From: Paraburkholderia bannensis NBRC 103871
GTDB lineage: Bacteria > Pseudomonadota > Gammaproteobacteria > Burkholderiales > Burkholderiaceae
Length of the DNA: 54,101 nt
Assembly (NCBI RefSeq): GCF_000685015.1
Contig: NZ_BAYA01000039.1
Location: 1-54,101, forward strand
Direction: 5' to 3'
Shown here: positions 1 through 11,572 of the stretch, one piece after another
How the letters are laid out: each line of letters starts with the position of its first letter
Position numbering within the stretch: position 1 is the first letter of the stretch
Position numbers and translations under genes: made by a program
The notes under the pieces: model-generated
Databases searched by the model: none
What the model was told of the DNA's origin: nothing
The model's input: only the letters and a program-made list of their open reading frames with translations

Positions 1-160
1 ACTGCATCAGCAGGAGGAGGCGAATTATGCAGGGCGCAGAACAGCTCGTCAAGCGAATTTGAAAAAATTATTTCAACGAGCCAGATTCTTTTAAAAAACG
101 CGTAGAGACTCACGCATTTGCGGCGGCCCGAACCAACCCGCCACCGCCACGCCTCACACA

Positions 161-1021
161 TCACTCGCCTTCTGGATAATCCGCAGCCAGGCTCGTGTCA
201 CGCCACGCGTCGATATCGGCCAGTGCTGCACGCAAGCGCGCCGCCACCGCATCGACACCAAACGCACCCAGCACCAGATGGCGCGGCGGATTCTCAACTT
301 CGCTCACGCGGATCATTGCGAGCGCCGCACGCCTGGGGTCACCCGCCTGCTTGCCGCTGCCTTCGGCCGTACGCTGCATCCGTGCGCCCGCCGTTTCCGC
401 GTAATCGGCGATGCGATTGGGCGTTTGCACCAGCGAGCGCCCCGCCCAGTCGGTGCGAAACGGCCCTGGCTCCACGCAGGTCACCTTGATGCCGAGCGGC
501 CCGGCTTCGGCGAGCAGTGCGTCGGAGAAGCCTTCGACGGCATGCTTGGAAGCCGAGTAATACCCCGACCCCGGAAAGCCCGCGAGTCCCGCCACCGACG
601 TGATATTGATGACATGACCGCTGAGCTTCGCGCGCATGCCGGGCAACACCGCGCGCGTCATCGCAAAGAGGCCGAACACGTTCGCGTCAAATTGCGCATG
701 GATCTCGCGTTCGTCGCCTTCTTCGATCGAGCTTTGATAACCGTAGCCCGCATTATTGACCAGCACGTCGATCGTACCGAACTGCTTGTGCGCCTGAGCC
801 ACCGCGCTCTCGATCTGCGCGGCGTCGGTCACGTCGAGCGACACGCGTAGCAGGCGCTCGCCCGCATCGGGCGCGAGATCGTCGAGCGACGCCTTGTTAC
901 GCGCCGTGGCGACGCAGCGCCAGCCGCGTTCGAGCACGGCAAGCACCAGCTCGCGACCGAAGCCGCTCGAACAGCCGGTGACGAACCAGACGGGGGACGC
1001 GATCGTGGAAGTATCGGACAT
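161..1021 (-). CDS. SDR family oxidoreductase
   Basis: A classical short-chain dehydrogenase/reductase of about 286 residues. The N-terminus carries the nucleotide-binding motif TGCSSGFG, followed by NNAG and the catalytic YSASK (Tyr/Lys). The start at 1021 is chosen because GAGGT lies a few bases upstream and the protein then begins just before the Rossmann fold. The frame is open to 1108, but that extension adds about 29 residues of low-quality sequence. The C-terminal part (PGPFRTDWAGRS and beyond) resembles the family often annotated as oxidoreductase or short-chain dehydrogenase of unknown substrate. It is divergent from the nitroreductase gene to its right. The substrate cannot be read from the sequence. 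The roughly 160 bp to its left hold an A/T-rich stretch and no gene. Confidence 0.9.
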   Translation of the reverse strand: MSDTSTIASPVWFVTGCSSGFGRELVLAVLERGWRCVATARNKASLDDLAPDAGERLLRVSLDVTDAAQIESAVAQAHKQFGTIDVLVNNAGYGYQSSIEEGDEREIHAQFDANVFGLFAMTRAVLPGMRAKLSGHVINITSVAGLAGFPGSGYYSASKHAVEGFSDALLAEAGPLGIKVTCVEPGPFRTDWAGRSLVQTPNRIADYAETAGARMQRTAEGSGKQAGDPRRAALAMIRVSEVENPPRHLVLGAFGVDAVAARLRAALADIDAWRDTSLAADYPEGE

Positions 1022-1303
1022 TGCAGTTACCTCGCAGACGGGAAAGATGGGGAAACGACGGGATCGATAGTCGGTGGGCGCACAGCATGACGCGCGCCCG
1101 AAAGGCAAGTGGAAGACGGGCCAATTCAGTCAACTGGCACAGCCCGATCTTTCGGTCACGCCTGCCGATGATAGCGGTAACGCCCACAGCCCGCAGGCGG
1201 CCCCAAGCGCCAATCGCGCGGCCCATGTACCATACGGCGCTCGCGCCCTGAAACATCCAGGGCGCCCTGCTTTCAATCGAAATTTGCCGGAGATCCACAC
1301 CCG

Positions 1304-2152
1304 ATGTCGACCCTCACCTCGCCCGAGACGTCCGCCGACGCCGCTCAACGTGCCCTTGAAACGCGATACGGCACGCCCTGGAGCGCGCCGCTGCCCGCCT
1401 GGAACGAGACGCTCGATTCTCTGCTTGCGCACCGGTCGGTACGCAATTACGCCGACAAGCCGCTGCCCGCAGGCACGCTCGAAACGCTGATCGCGGCCGC
1501 GCAATCGGCGTCGACGTCGTCGAATCTGCAAACGTGGAGCGTGGTCGCCATCGAGGATCCGGAGCGCAAGGCGCGTCTGGCGGCATTGGCTGGCAACCAG
1601 TCGCAGATTCGCGAAGCGCCGCTCTTTCTCGTGTGGCTCGCCGACCTCAACCGCCTCGAAGCCGCCGCTGGGCGCACCGGCGCGAGCGCCGAAGGCCTGC
1701 ACTACATGGAGACGCTGTTCGTCGGCGTGATCGATGCGGCGCTCGCGGCGCAGAACGCCGTAGTCGCGATGGAATCGCTCGGCATGAGCGGCGTCTATAT
1801 CGGCGCGATTCGCAATCAGCCGGAGCAAGTGGCGGCTGAACTGGGCCTGCCGCCGCGCGTGCTGCCCGTGTTCGGCCTGTGCATCGGCTACGAGGACGAG
1901 TCGCAGCCCGCGCAGATCAAGCCGCGCCTGCCGCAGCCGGTCGTGCTCCATCGCGAGCAATACGACGCGGCTTCGCAGGAAACCGGCATTGCGCAATATG
2001 ACGCAACGATCGGCGAATTCCAGGTCTCGCAGGGCCAGAGTGCGGCAGGCTGGACTTCGCGCTCGCTCGCACGCTGGCGCAGCCGCGAATCGCTGCATGG
2101 CCGCGACCGTCTGCGCGAGGCGCTTAACGCGCTGGGCTTCGAGCTGCGCTAA
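1304..2152 (+). CDS. NADPH-dependent nitroreductase-fold oxidoreductase (NfsA/FRP-like)
   Basis: 282 residues with the nitroreductase signature RSVRNYADKPLP near residue 45, then a Q/S-rich FMN-binding segment (AAQSASTSSNLQTWSV) and the later block LGMSGVYIGAIRNQPE typical of the NfsA/flavin reductase P branch. Such enzymes are FMN flavoproteins that reduce nitroaromatics, quinones or flavins with NADPH. GGAG about ten bases upstream of the ATG supports the start. The gene is followed on the same strand by a ketopantoate-reductase-family gene after about 65 bp and may be co-transcribed with it. The physiological substrate is unknown. Confidence 0.9.
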   Translation: MSTLTSPETSADAAQRALETRYGTPWSAPLPAWNETLDSLLAHRSVRNYADKPLPAGTLETLIAAAQSASTSSNLQTWSVVAIEDPERKARLAALAGNQSQIREAPLFLVWLADLNRLEAAAGRTGASAEGLHYMETLFVGVIDAALAAQNAVVAMESLGMSGVYIGAIRNQPEQVAAELGLPPRVLPVFGLCIGYEDESQPAQIKPRLPQPVVLHREQYDAASQETGIAQYDATIGEFQVSQGQSAAGWTSRSLARWRSRESLHGRDRLREALNALGFELR

Positions 2153-2217
2153 GACGTAAACGCAAGCGCTGGCAAATCCGTTGAGTACGCAACAACATTA
2201 AGCAAGGAGCGATGCCG

Positions 2218-3129
2218 ATGAAAGTCGCCATCATGGGTGCGGGCGCAGTGGGCTGCTATTACGGCGGCATGCTCGCGCGCGCGGGACACGACGTGGTGTT
2301 GATCGGGCGTGCGGCGCACGTCGAAGCCATCGAGCGTGACGGCCTGCGCCTCGAAACGCTCAGCTTCGACGAGCACATCGGCGCTCCTCATCTGCACGCA
2401 AGCGCCGACGCCAGCGCCGTCGCCGGTGCGCAACTCGTGCTGTTCTGCGTGAAATCGACCGATACGGTAAGCGCGGGCGAGTCCATCGCAGCGCATCTGC
2501 ATCCCGAGGCGCTCGTGCTCACGCTGCAAAACGGCGTCGATAACGCCGAGCGGCTGCGCACGACAATCACCCAGGACGTCGCCGCTGCGGTCGTCTACGT
2601 GGCGAGCGAAATGGCCGGCCCCGGCCACGTGCGCCACAACGGCCGCGGCGAACTGGTGATCGAGCCGTCACGCCAGAGCGAAACCGTTGCGCGCGCACTG
2701 ATCGATGCGGGCGTGCCCACTGAAATCTCGCCGAACGTGCGCGGCGCACTCTGGTCGAAGCTGATCCTGAACTGCGCGTACAACGCGCTGTCGGCGATTT
2801 CGCAGTTGCCTTATGGGCGGCTCGTGCAAGGCGTGGGGGTGCGTGACTCGATGCGCGACGTAGTGGCCGAATGCAAGGCCGTGGCGCAAGCCGATGGCGT
2901 GACGCTGCCCCCCGATGTGGACGCAGCCGTGAACCGTATCGCCGAAACGATGCAGGAGCAGTACTCGTCGACGGCGCAGGATCTGGCGCGCGGCAAGCGC
3001 AGCGAGATCGATCATCTCAACGGTTTCGTCGTGCAGCGCGGTGCGGCGCTGGGCGTCGCGACGCCCGCCAACCGGCTGCTGCATACGATCGTGAAGCTCG
3101 TCGAAGACAAGGCGCACGGCGCAATCTGA
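2218..3129 (+). CDS. panE: 2-dehydropantoate 2-reductase (ketopantoate reductase family)
   Basis: NADPH-dependent reductase of the PanE/ApbA family, which reduces ketopantoate to pantoate in CoA synthesis. The protein opens with the Rossmann motif GAGAVGCYYGG. It carries the family's catalytic lysine in WSKLILNCAYNALSAI and the conserved glutamate in SEIDHLNGFVVQRG, and is about 303 residues, normal for the family. Two in-frame ATGs exist, at 2212 and 2218. AAGGAG ends at 2209, only two bases before the first ATG but eight before the second, so 2218 is preferred. Burkholderiales often carry several paralogues, so the true substrate could be another 2-keto acid. Confidence 0.85.
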   Translation: MKVAIMGAGAVGCYYGGMLARAGHDVVLIGRAAHVEAIERDGLRLETLSFDEHIGAPHLHASADASAVAGAQLVLFCVKSTDTVSAGESIAAHLHPEALVLTLQNGVDNAERLRTTITQDVAAAVVYVASEMAGPGHVRHNGRGELVIEPSRQSETVARALIDAGVPTEISPNVRGALWSKLILNCAYNALSAISQLPYGRLVQGVGVRDSMRDVVAECKAVAQADGVTLPPDVDAAVNRIAETMQEQYSSTAQDLARGKRSEIDHLNGFVVQRGAALGVATPANRLLHTIVKLVEDKAHGAI

Positions 3130-3164
3130 TCGCGTCCATGCGCCTTTTCAGCGGCGCTTCAGCC

Positions 3165-3623
3165 TCAGCCCGCCTCGCGCTCGAACACGAGCAAAGTCGA
3201 CGTCGCCGACGCGTAAAGCTTGCCCGCCGCGTCCTTGATCGTCGCTTCGGTGAAGGCCGCGCGGCGGCCAATGGTCAGCACGCGGCCTTCGGCATACACC
3301 GGGCCAGTGCTGGACGTCATCGCGCGATGATAGGCAACCTTCAATTCGAGCGTGGTATAGCCCTGATTCGCACCCAGGCGCGAATGCGCCGCGCAACCGC
3401 AGGCGGAATCGAGCAGCGTGGCCGCGTAGCCGCCATGCACGGTGCCGATCGGGTTATAGGCGTGCACGCCGGGCACGCCCTCGAACACCACACGGCCCTC
3501 CTCCACTTCCACCAGCTTGAAGCCCAGCGTTTCGCCGATCGGCGCGACGCGTCCATTGGCGAGCATCTGCTGCAATTGTTCAAATCCGGTGAGGCCTGCG
3601 GGGAGTTCGGCAACGAGGTTCAT
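3165..3623 (-). CDS. PaaI-family hotdog-fold thioesterase
   Basis: A 152-residue single hotdog-fold protein. The block GTVHGGYAATLLDSACGCAAHS is the typical PaaI/YbgC-like active-site region, with HGG and an acidic residue in the helix (LLDSA). These enzymes hydrolyse acyl-CoA or aryl-CoA thioesters and often serve to rescue CoA in aromatic-CoA pathways. It lies just downstream of boxA on the same strand, about 120 bp from the boxA stop, so it may release benzoyl-CoA or dead-end CoA intermediates of the box route; this is inferred from context. GGAG eight to nine bases upstream supports the ATG at 3623. Confidence 0.87.
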   Translation of the reverse strand: MNLVAELPAGLTGFEQLQQMLANGRVAPIGETLGFKLVEVEEGRVVFEGVPGVHAYNPIGTVHGGYAATLLDSACGCAAHSRLGANQGYTTLELKVAYHRAMTSSTGPVYAEGRVLTIGRRAAFTEATIKDAAGKLYASATSTLLVFEREAG

Positions 3624-3743
3624 GGGTCATGTCTCCATCGGTTGAGCGTGCTGCACGGCTTGCCCAGCGCAGCGCATGGCGACATCCTACCTCGTTGCGA
3701 ACGATCGTGCTTAAATGGTTTTTAGCAGCTTTCCTCAGATGTT

Positions 3744-5012
<1,269 letters not shown>

Positions 5013-5025
5013 GGCGATTCAAGCC

Positions 5026-6465
<1,440 letters not shown>

Positions 6466-6500
6466 GTCGATTCCTGGCTGTCATGGCGGCAATGGGGACG

Positions 6501-8228
6501 TCAGACGCGTGTCGGGTCGAATTGGGCCTTGCTGCCCTTGCCGTACACCTTGAGCGCGCCCTTCTCGCCCACGGCATTGGGGCGATTGAAGATCCAGTTC
6601 TGCCAGGCGGAGAGCCGCCCGAATATGCGCGTTTCCATGGTTTCCGGGCCGTTAAAACGCAGGTTCGCTTCAAGGCCCGTGAGCGCGTCGGGCGACATCG
6701 CCGCGCGCTCCTCCAGCGCGATGCGGATTTCATCGGCCCAGTCGATGTCGTCGGGGGCGGCGGTGACGAGCCCTAGTGCTTCAGCTTCCAGCGGCTTGAT
6801 GGGCTTGCCGATTTGCGCACGCGCGGCGTCGAGCGGCCCGGGTTCTTCGTAGAAGCGTCGCGCAAGACGCGATTGCTGCGCGACCATCGGATACAGGCCA
6901 AAATTTGCTTCGGATAGCGTAATAACTGGCTCGTCATCCTCGTTCGACGGGAGCGCCGCCATGTAGCTGCGATCGGCGGCAAAGGCCAGTTCCGCCAGCG
7001 TGCCCGCGAAGCACGAACCCGGCTCGATGAGCGCAAACAGCGAGCGTGAGGACACGTCGATGCGCGCCAACGTGCGGCGCAACATGCCGATGGTCTCGCG
7101 CACGAACCAGTGATCGCTGTGCGCCAGCAAGGCCGCGTCCACCGCCAGCACGGCGCGTGCATCGCCTGCCGTCTTGAGTATCCAGGTGCCGGTTTCCAGC
7201 TCGTTGGTACGCATGAAAAGAATCGCATCGTCGAGTTCGCGCGCCATACGCAGCGGCCACCATGCGGCCCCCGCGTCGACGATTGCGTCAATGCCCTGCG
7301 GCGCTGGCGAAGCCGCCAGATCAGGCGCCTTGACCGTGAAGGTCGCCGTACGTTTCGCTCGATCGACCGTTACATCGATGCATGCGTAGCTCAAACCGTT
7401 GTCGTGTTCGACACGCTCGATGCGCGTGAGCGCAACGCCCTGGGCTTCAGCGGGGCGCAGGCTCTGCGCCGCCATCGCGAGTGCGCGCGCCTGGACGGTC
7501 TCGGCGAAGCGGTTGGGCTTGACGACGTCGTCCACGAGCCGCCACGCCTTGGCGCGCTCGCCGCGAATGCCTTCGGCAACGGTGCAAAAAATGTCGGCGC
7601 GATCGTGACGCACCTTGCGCTTGTCGGTTAGGCGCGTGAGGCCGCCCGTGCCCGGCAACACGCCAAGCAGCGGCACTTCGGGCAAAGCGACGGTCGATGA
7701 ACGATCATCGACGAGCAGGATCTCGTCGCACGCGAGCGCGAGTTCATATCCGCCGCCCGCGCACGCGCCGTTGACGGCGGCGATGAATTTAAGCCCTGAA
7801 AAACGCGAGGAGTCCTCGATCCCGTTGCGCGTTTCATTGGTGAACTTGCAGAAGTTGACCTTCCACGCATGCGACGAGAGGCCCAGCATGAAGATATTCG
7901 CGCCCGAGCAGAACACGCGTTCCTTGAGGCTCGTGACGACGACCGTGCGCACTGCTGGATGCTCGAAACGAATGCGTTGAAGCGCATCGTAAAGCTCGAT
8001 ATCGACGCCCAGGTCATAGGAATTGAGCTTGAGCTTGTAGCCCTCGCGAATGCCGCCGTCTTCCGCGATATCGAGGCCGAGCGTCGCCACCGGGCCATCG
8101 ACGCTCAAAGTCCAGTGGCGATATTGCGAAGGATCGGTGCGGTAATCGACCCGCAGGACGCGGGCCGGATCGGCTAGCCCGGCAGTGGGCGGCGAAGCCG
8201 TGGCGATGGCGGTGTCTGCGGCGGCCAT
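6501..8228 (-). CDS. boxC: 2,3-epoxybenzoyl-CoA dihydrolase BoxC
   Basis: 575-residue crotonase-superfamily enzyme that opens the ring of 2,3-epoxybenzoyl-CoA to 3,4-dehydroadipyl-CoA semialdehyde and formate. The N-terminal half shows crotonase motifs: VFCSGANIFML (oxyanion-hole region) and NGACAGGGYELALACDEILLVDD, followed by LPEVPLLGVLPGTGGLTRL. Length and the fused C-terminal crotonase-like half fit BoxC. GGAG eight bases upstream supports the ATG at 8228. It is the first gene of the leftward boxC-boxB-boxA operon, and its promoter region carries AGTGC/GCACT half-sites shared with the boxR promoter. Confidence 0.96.
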   Translation of the reverse strand: MAAADTAIATASPPTAGLADPARVLRVDYRTDPSQYRHWTLSVDGPVATLGLDIAEDGGIREGYKLKLNSYDLGVDIELYDALQRIRFEHPAVRTVVVTSLKERVFCSGANIFMLGLSSHAWKVNFCKFTNETRNGIEDSSRFSGLKFIAAVNGACAGGGYELALACDEILLVDDRSSTVALPEVPLLGVLPGTGGLTRLTDKRKVRHDRADIFCTVAEGIRGERAKAWRLVDDVVKPNRFAETVQARALAMAAQSLRPAEAQGVALTRIERVEHDNGLSYACIDVTVDRAKRTATFTVKAPDLAASPAPQGIDAIVDAGAAWWPLRMARELDDAILFMRTNELETGTWILKTAGDARAVLAVDAALLAHSDHWFVRETIGMLRRTLARIDVSSRSLFALIEPGSCFAGTLAELAFAADRSYMAALPSNEDDEPVITLSEANFGLYPMVAQQSRLARRFYEEPGPLDAARAQIGKPIKPLEAEALGLVTAAPDDIDWADEIRIALEERAAMSPDALTGLEANLRFNGPETMETRIFGRLSAWQNWIFNRPNAVGEKGALKVYGKGSKAQFDPTRV

Positions 8229-8285
8229 GGGCAGTCTCCGGTATCGGGAACATTGCGGGAATGTGCCTCTCGTTGCTTCGAACGA

Positions 8286-8323
8286 TAGTGCAGCAAACCA
8301 CCCATGTAAAGCACTTTAGTGCA
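8286..8323. promoter_or_regulatory. Candidate BoxR operator upstream of boxC
   Basis: TAGTGCA occurs at 8286-8292 and again at 8317-8323, 31 bp apart (about three helical turns). The second copy is half of the inverted repeat GCACT-TT-AGTGC at 8311-8322. The same half-site lies in the boxR/bclA intergenic region. Assignment to BoxR is an inference from the shared motif and position. Confidence 0.5.
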
Positions 8324-8407
8324 TATCAAGCGGCGCAGTGGGTAAACCATGAAAAGTAATGCATGCCACCACCCTCAACCGGCTCACCCACTCCACCACT
8401 CGACCAC

Positions 8408-9382
8408 TCAATTGGGCCGCACTGGCTCCGAGCCCAGCCGCGCCGCCAGCCGGTCGCGCAGTTGCAGGTAGGCGTCGGCCAGCGTTTTCTCGCTGGTGTC
8501 GAAGCGCATGTCCGCGCGCGCGTAAAGCTCGCTGCGACCCGCGAGGATGCGCTTGAGATCGTCCATCGCCTCGCTGTTGCCGGACATCGGGCGCAAATCG
8601 CCTTGCGCGATCACGCGGCGCATGTGCTCCTCGGGTGCAGCCTGCAGCCAGACCGTGAAGCAGTGCGCGAGCAAGGTGTTGAACGTCCCCGGCTCAGCGA
8701 CGATGCCGCCCGGCGAGGCAATCACGGCGCGGGGATGCTCCGCGATCACGGCGTCCAGCGCGCGTTGCTCGTAGCGGCGGTACGCGCTCGCGCCATACAG
8801 CGAATGGATCTCCGAAGGCGGGCAGCCGGCCAGTTGCTCGATCACGCGCGTGAGCTCGACGAACGGCACCTTGCGCTCCTGGGCGAGCATGCGCCCGAGC
8901 GTGGATTTGCCCGCGCCGCGCAGGCCGATCAGCGCGATGCGCTCGTTGCGGTGCTCGTCGGCGGGCGTCTGCACGAACATTTCCGCCAGCGCCACGCGTG
9001 CGCGTTGCAGCGCGCCCGGGTCGCGGCCCTGAAGCAGTTCGCGGATCAGCAGCCATTCCGCCGATGACGTCGTGACGTCGCCGATCACCTCGGCGAGCGC
9101 GCAGTTCAGCGTGGCCGCGATCTGCCGCAGCACCAGCACCGACGCGTTGCCCACGCCCGATTCCAGATTGGCGAGATGCCGTTCGGACAGGCCGGTTTCG
9201 GCGGCCAGCGCCTTGCGCGTCATGCCGCGGCGCGCGCGCAGCATCCTCACGCGCTCGCCCATCGCCGTCAGGAAAGGATCGCGCTCGCTGCGCGCGCCGC
9301 TTGCCGCGTCGGCCCCCTCGCGGGCCGGCGCGTTATCCCTCACGTCGTTCGCCGGCGCATCGGCGATATACGTCTGCTTCAT
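8408..9382 (-). CDS. boxR: BoxR/BzdR-type regulator: XRE HTH fused to shikimate-kinase-like domain
   Basis: About 324 residues in two parts. Residues ~45-105 form an XRE-type helix-turn-helix (RARRGMTRKALAAETGLSERHLANLESG). From ~150 on there is a shikimate-kinase-like domain with the P-loop GLRGAGKST and LYGASAYRRYEQRAL. This exact architecture is known from BzdR and BoxR, which repress benzoate genes and are released by benzoyl-CoA bound to the kinase-like domain. The ATG at 9382 is preferred over an in-frame TTG at 9388, with GAGAGG upstream. It is transcribed in the same direction as boxCBA but is separated from it by 180 bp carrying operator-like sites. Confidence 0.93.
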   Translation of the reverse strand: MKQTYIADAPANDVRDNAPAREGADAASGARSERDPFLTAMGERVRMLRARRGMTRKALAAETGLSERHLANLESGVGNASVLVLRQIAATLNCALAEVIGDVTTSSAEWLLIRELLQGRDPGALQRARVALAEMFVQTPADEHRNERIALIGLRGAGKSTLGRMLAQERKVPFVELTRVIEQLAGCPPSEIHSLYGASAYRRYEQRALDAVIAEHPRAVIASPGGIVAEPGTFNTLLAHCFTVWLQAAPEEHMRRVIAQGDLRPMSGNSEAMDDLKRILAGRSELYARADMRFDTSEKTLADAYLQLRDRLAARLGSEPVRPN

Positions 9383-9417
9383 CTTCAAAGGCCTCTCAAC
9401 CTAGTTTTATGTACTAT

Positions 9418-9434
9418 AGTGCTTTAGGCGCACT
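9418..9434. promoter_or_regulatory. Candidate BoxR operator between boxR and bclA
   Basis: An AGTGC half-site at 9418-9422 and its complement GCACT at 9430-9434, spacer 7 bp, sit in the divergent boxR/bclA intergenic region. The preceding bases (ATAGTGC) also match the site upstream of boxC. This suggests one regulator for both promoters and for boxR itself. Confidence 0.45.
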
Positions 9435-9629
9435 TTGCTTGCCCCTGATTCTCCGATAAAAGTCGCCTGAACGACAATCTCTACCTGGAACCGTACGCCC
9501 CCGTCGCCCGGACGAGGTCGCAGCGCAAAGTTGCAACTGCGGGCAAACGAGCATTTACCAGGCAATCCGTATCAATTCGAATCCCCCTGTACCGTAGCGC
9601 CAACAACGACATACAGCGGAGACAGCAAC

Positions 9630-11273
9630 GTGGATATCCAGGCAGCGCCGCCGCCTGCGGCACTCGAATGCGCAACGCCCTCCCTGCCGCCGCCGCCCGC
9701 GCAGTTCAACTTCGCGGAGCATCTGTTCGCGCTCAACACCCAGCGCGCCGCCTGGCCCGCCTACGTCGACGACCACGACACGCTCTCGTACGGCGAACTG
9801 GAGACGCGTGCACGACGCTTTTGCGCCGCGTTGCGCGCGCTCGGCGTGCGCGCCGAAGAACGCATCCTGCTGGTGATGCTCGACACGATCGAGTTGCCCG
9901 TCGTGTTTCTCGGCGCGCTGTATGCGGGCGTGGTGCCGGTGATCGTCAATACGGTGCTGGGCGTCCCCGACTATGTGCATATGCTCACTCACAGCCGCGC
10001 CCGGCTTGCGATCGTGTCGGGTGCCGTGCAAGGCGTGGTGAGCGCCGCGCTCGATCAGGCGCGATGTGACGAATGCCTGTTCGTGATTTCCCAGCCTGCC
10101 GACGATACGCCGCCCCTCGCGCGCGAACATCACATCCTGCACGAACTGATCGACAACGCCCCGCCCGCTTCACGCGCCGCGCAAACCGGCAGCGACGACA
10201 TCGCCTTCTGGCTCTATTCGTCCGGATCGACGGGCAAGCCCAAAGGCACGGTGCATACGCACGCCAATCTGTACTGGACGGTCGAGGCCTATGCGAAGCC
10301 GATCCTCGGCATTGGCGAAAACGACATCGTGTTCTCCGCCGCCAAACTGTTCTTCGCCTATGGCCTGGGCAACGCCCTGACGTTCCCGCTGTCCGTGGGC
10401 GCGACCACGATCCTGATGGCCGGGCGCCCCACCGCCGACGCCGTATTCGCGCGCCTCGTGCGCCACCGCCCGACGATCTTCTACGGCGTGCCCACGCTTT
10501 ACGCGAGCATGATGGCGTCGCCGTCCTTGCCCGCGCGCGCGGACGTCGCACTGCGCATCTGCACGTCGGCAGGCGAGGCATTGCCGCGCGAGATCGGCGA
10601 ACGCTTCAGCCGGCATTTTGGCAGCGACATACTCGACGGGATCGGCTCCACGGAGATGCTGCACATCTTCCTGTCCAACCGGCCCGGTGAAGTCGAGTAC
10701 GGCACCACCGGCCGCCCCGTGCCCGGCTACGACATCGAATTGCGCGACGAAGCGGGCAAGCTCGTTGCCGATGGCGAGATCGGCGACCTGTATATTCGCG
10801 GCCCGAGCGCCGCCGTGATGTACTGGAGCAACCGCGAGAAGTCGCGCGCGACCTTCCTGGGCGACTGGGTGAAAAGCGGCGACAAGTACCGCCGCCTGCC
10901 CAGCGGCTGCTACGTCTATGCGGGCCGCAGCGACGACATGCTCAAGGTCAGCGGCCAGTATGTTTCGCCGATCGAAGTGGAGATGGCGCTCGTGCAACAC
11001 GAGGCCGTGCTCGAAGCAGCGGTAATCGGCGTCGAGCAGGACGGGCTGGTGAAGACCTGCGCCTTCGTCGTGCTCAAGGCCGAGGCGCGCGCTGCCCAGT
11101 TGCCGCTCACGGAACTCGCCCAGCAACTGAAGGCGTTCGTGAAGACGCGTCTGGCGCCGCATAAGTGTCCGCGCGACATTCTGTTCGTCGACGACCTGCC
11201 CAAAACCGCCACCGGGAAGATCCAGCGCTTCCGGCTGCGCGAGCAGTTCCAGAAGCCCGCCAGCGCGTCGTGA
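9630..11273 (+). CDS. bclA: Benzoate-CoA ligase
   Basis: AMP-forming acyl-CoA synthetase that activates benzoate to benzoyl-CoA, the entry step of the box pathway. It shows the P-loop-like motif YSSGSTGKPKGTVHTH, the block IGSTEMLHIFLSN and, near the C-terminus, GRSDDMLKVSGQYVSP and PKTATGKIQR (catalytic Lys). These blocks are characteristic of benzoate-CoA ligases. I choose the GTG at 9630 (VDIQAAPPP), preceded by GGAGAC at a good distance, giving 547 residues. The frame is open to an ATG at 9531, but that 33-residue extension is atypical and has no ribosome site. It is divergent from boxR. Confidence 0.94.
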   Translation: MDIQAAPPPAALECATPSLPPPPAQFNFAEHLFALNTQRAAWPAYVDDHDTLSYGELETRARRFCAALRALGVRAEERILLVMLDTIELPVVFLGALYAGVVPVIVNTVLGVPDYVHMLTHSRARLAIVSGAVQGVVSAALDQARCDECLFVISQPADDTPPLAREHHILHELIDNAPPASRAAQTGSDDIAFWLYSSGSTGKPKGTVHTHANLYWTVEAYAKPILGIGENDIVFSAAKLFFAYGLGNALTFPLSVGATTILMAGRPTADAVFARLVRHRPTIFYGVPTLYASMMASPSLPARADVALRICTSAGEALPREIGERFSRHFGSDILDGIGSTEMLHIFLSNRPGEVEYGTTGRPVPGYDIELRDEAGKLVADGEIGDLYIRGPSAAVMYWSNREKSRATFLGDWVKSGDKYRRLPSGCYVYAGRSDDMLKVSGQYVSPIEVEMALVQHEAVLEAAVIGVEQDGLVKTCAFVVLKAEARAAQLPLTELAQQLKAFVKTRLAPHKCPRDILFVDDLPKTATGKIQRFRLREQFQKPASAS

Positions 11274-11572
11274 GCCAGAGCGCCACCGCGCAACTGGTGA
11301 TGGCCGGAATAAAAGCCTGAACAGGTGCAGGCGCCCCCTTCCCGCGTACCATTCGATGCACACCGCATCCCGGCCGGCGCATGCTTGTGCCAGGTTGCCG
11401 AAATGTGACATCGCCGCCCTGGCCGTGCCACATCCGCACGTCACAATGATGTATTGTCTGCAACTGGCCGCGCCTGGCGCGGCGGCGCACACGGCAGACG
11501 CGGTGCGCAAGCGGAAACTCAAGCGAAAGCATCACGGGAGACCACCGTGCCGCACGCTTTCGCCATCGAACC
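11274..11572. other. Intergenic region between bclA and lqsS
   Basis: About 300 bp with no convincing gene. Open frames across it have poor codon use. It should hold the lqsS promoter, but no clear -35/-10 pair or strong ribosome site is visible; the nearest purine-rich stretch (CGGGAG) is over 30 bp before the lqsS ATG. Confidence 0.5.
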
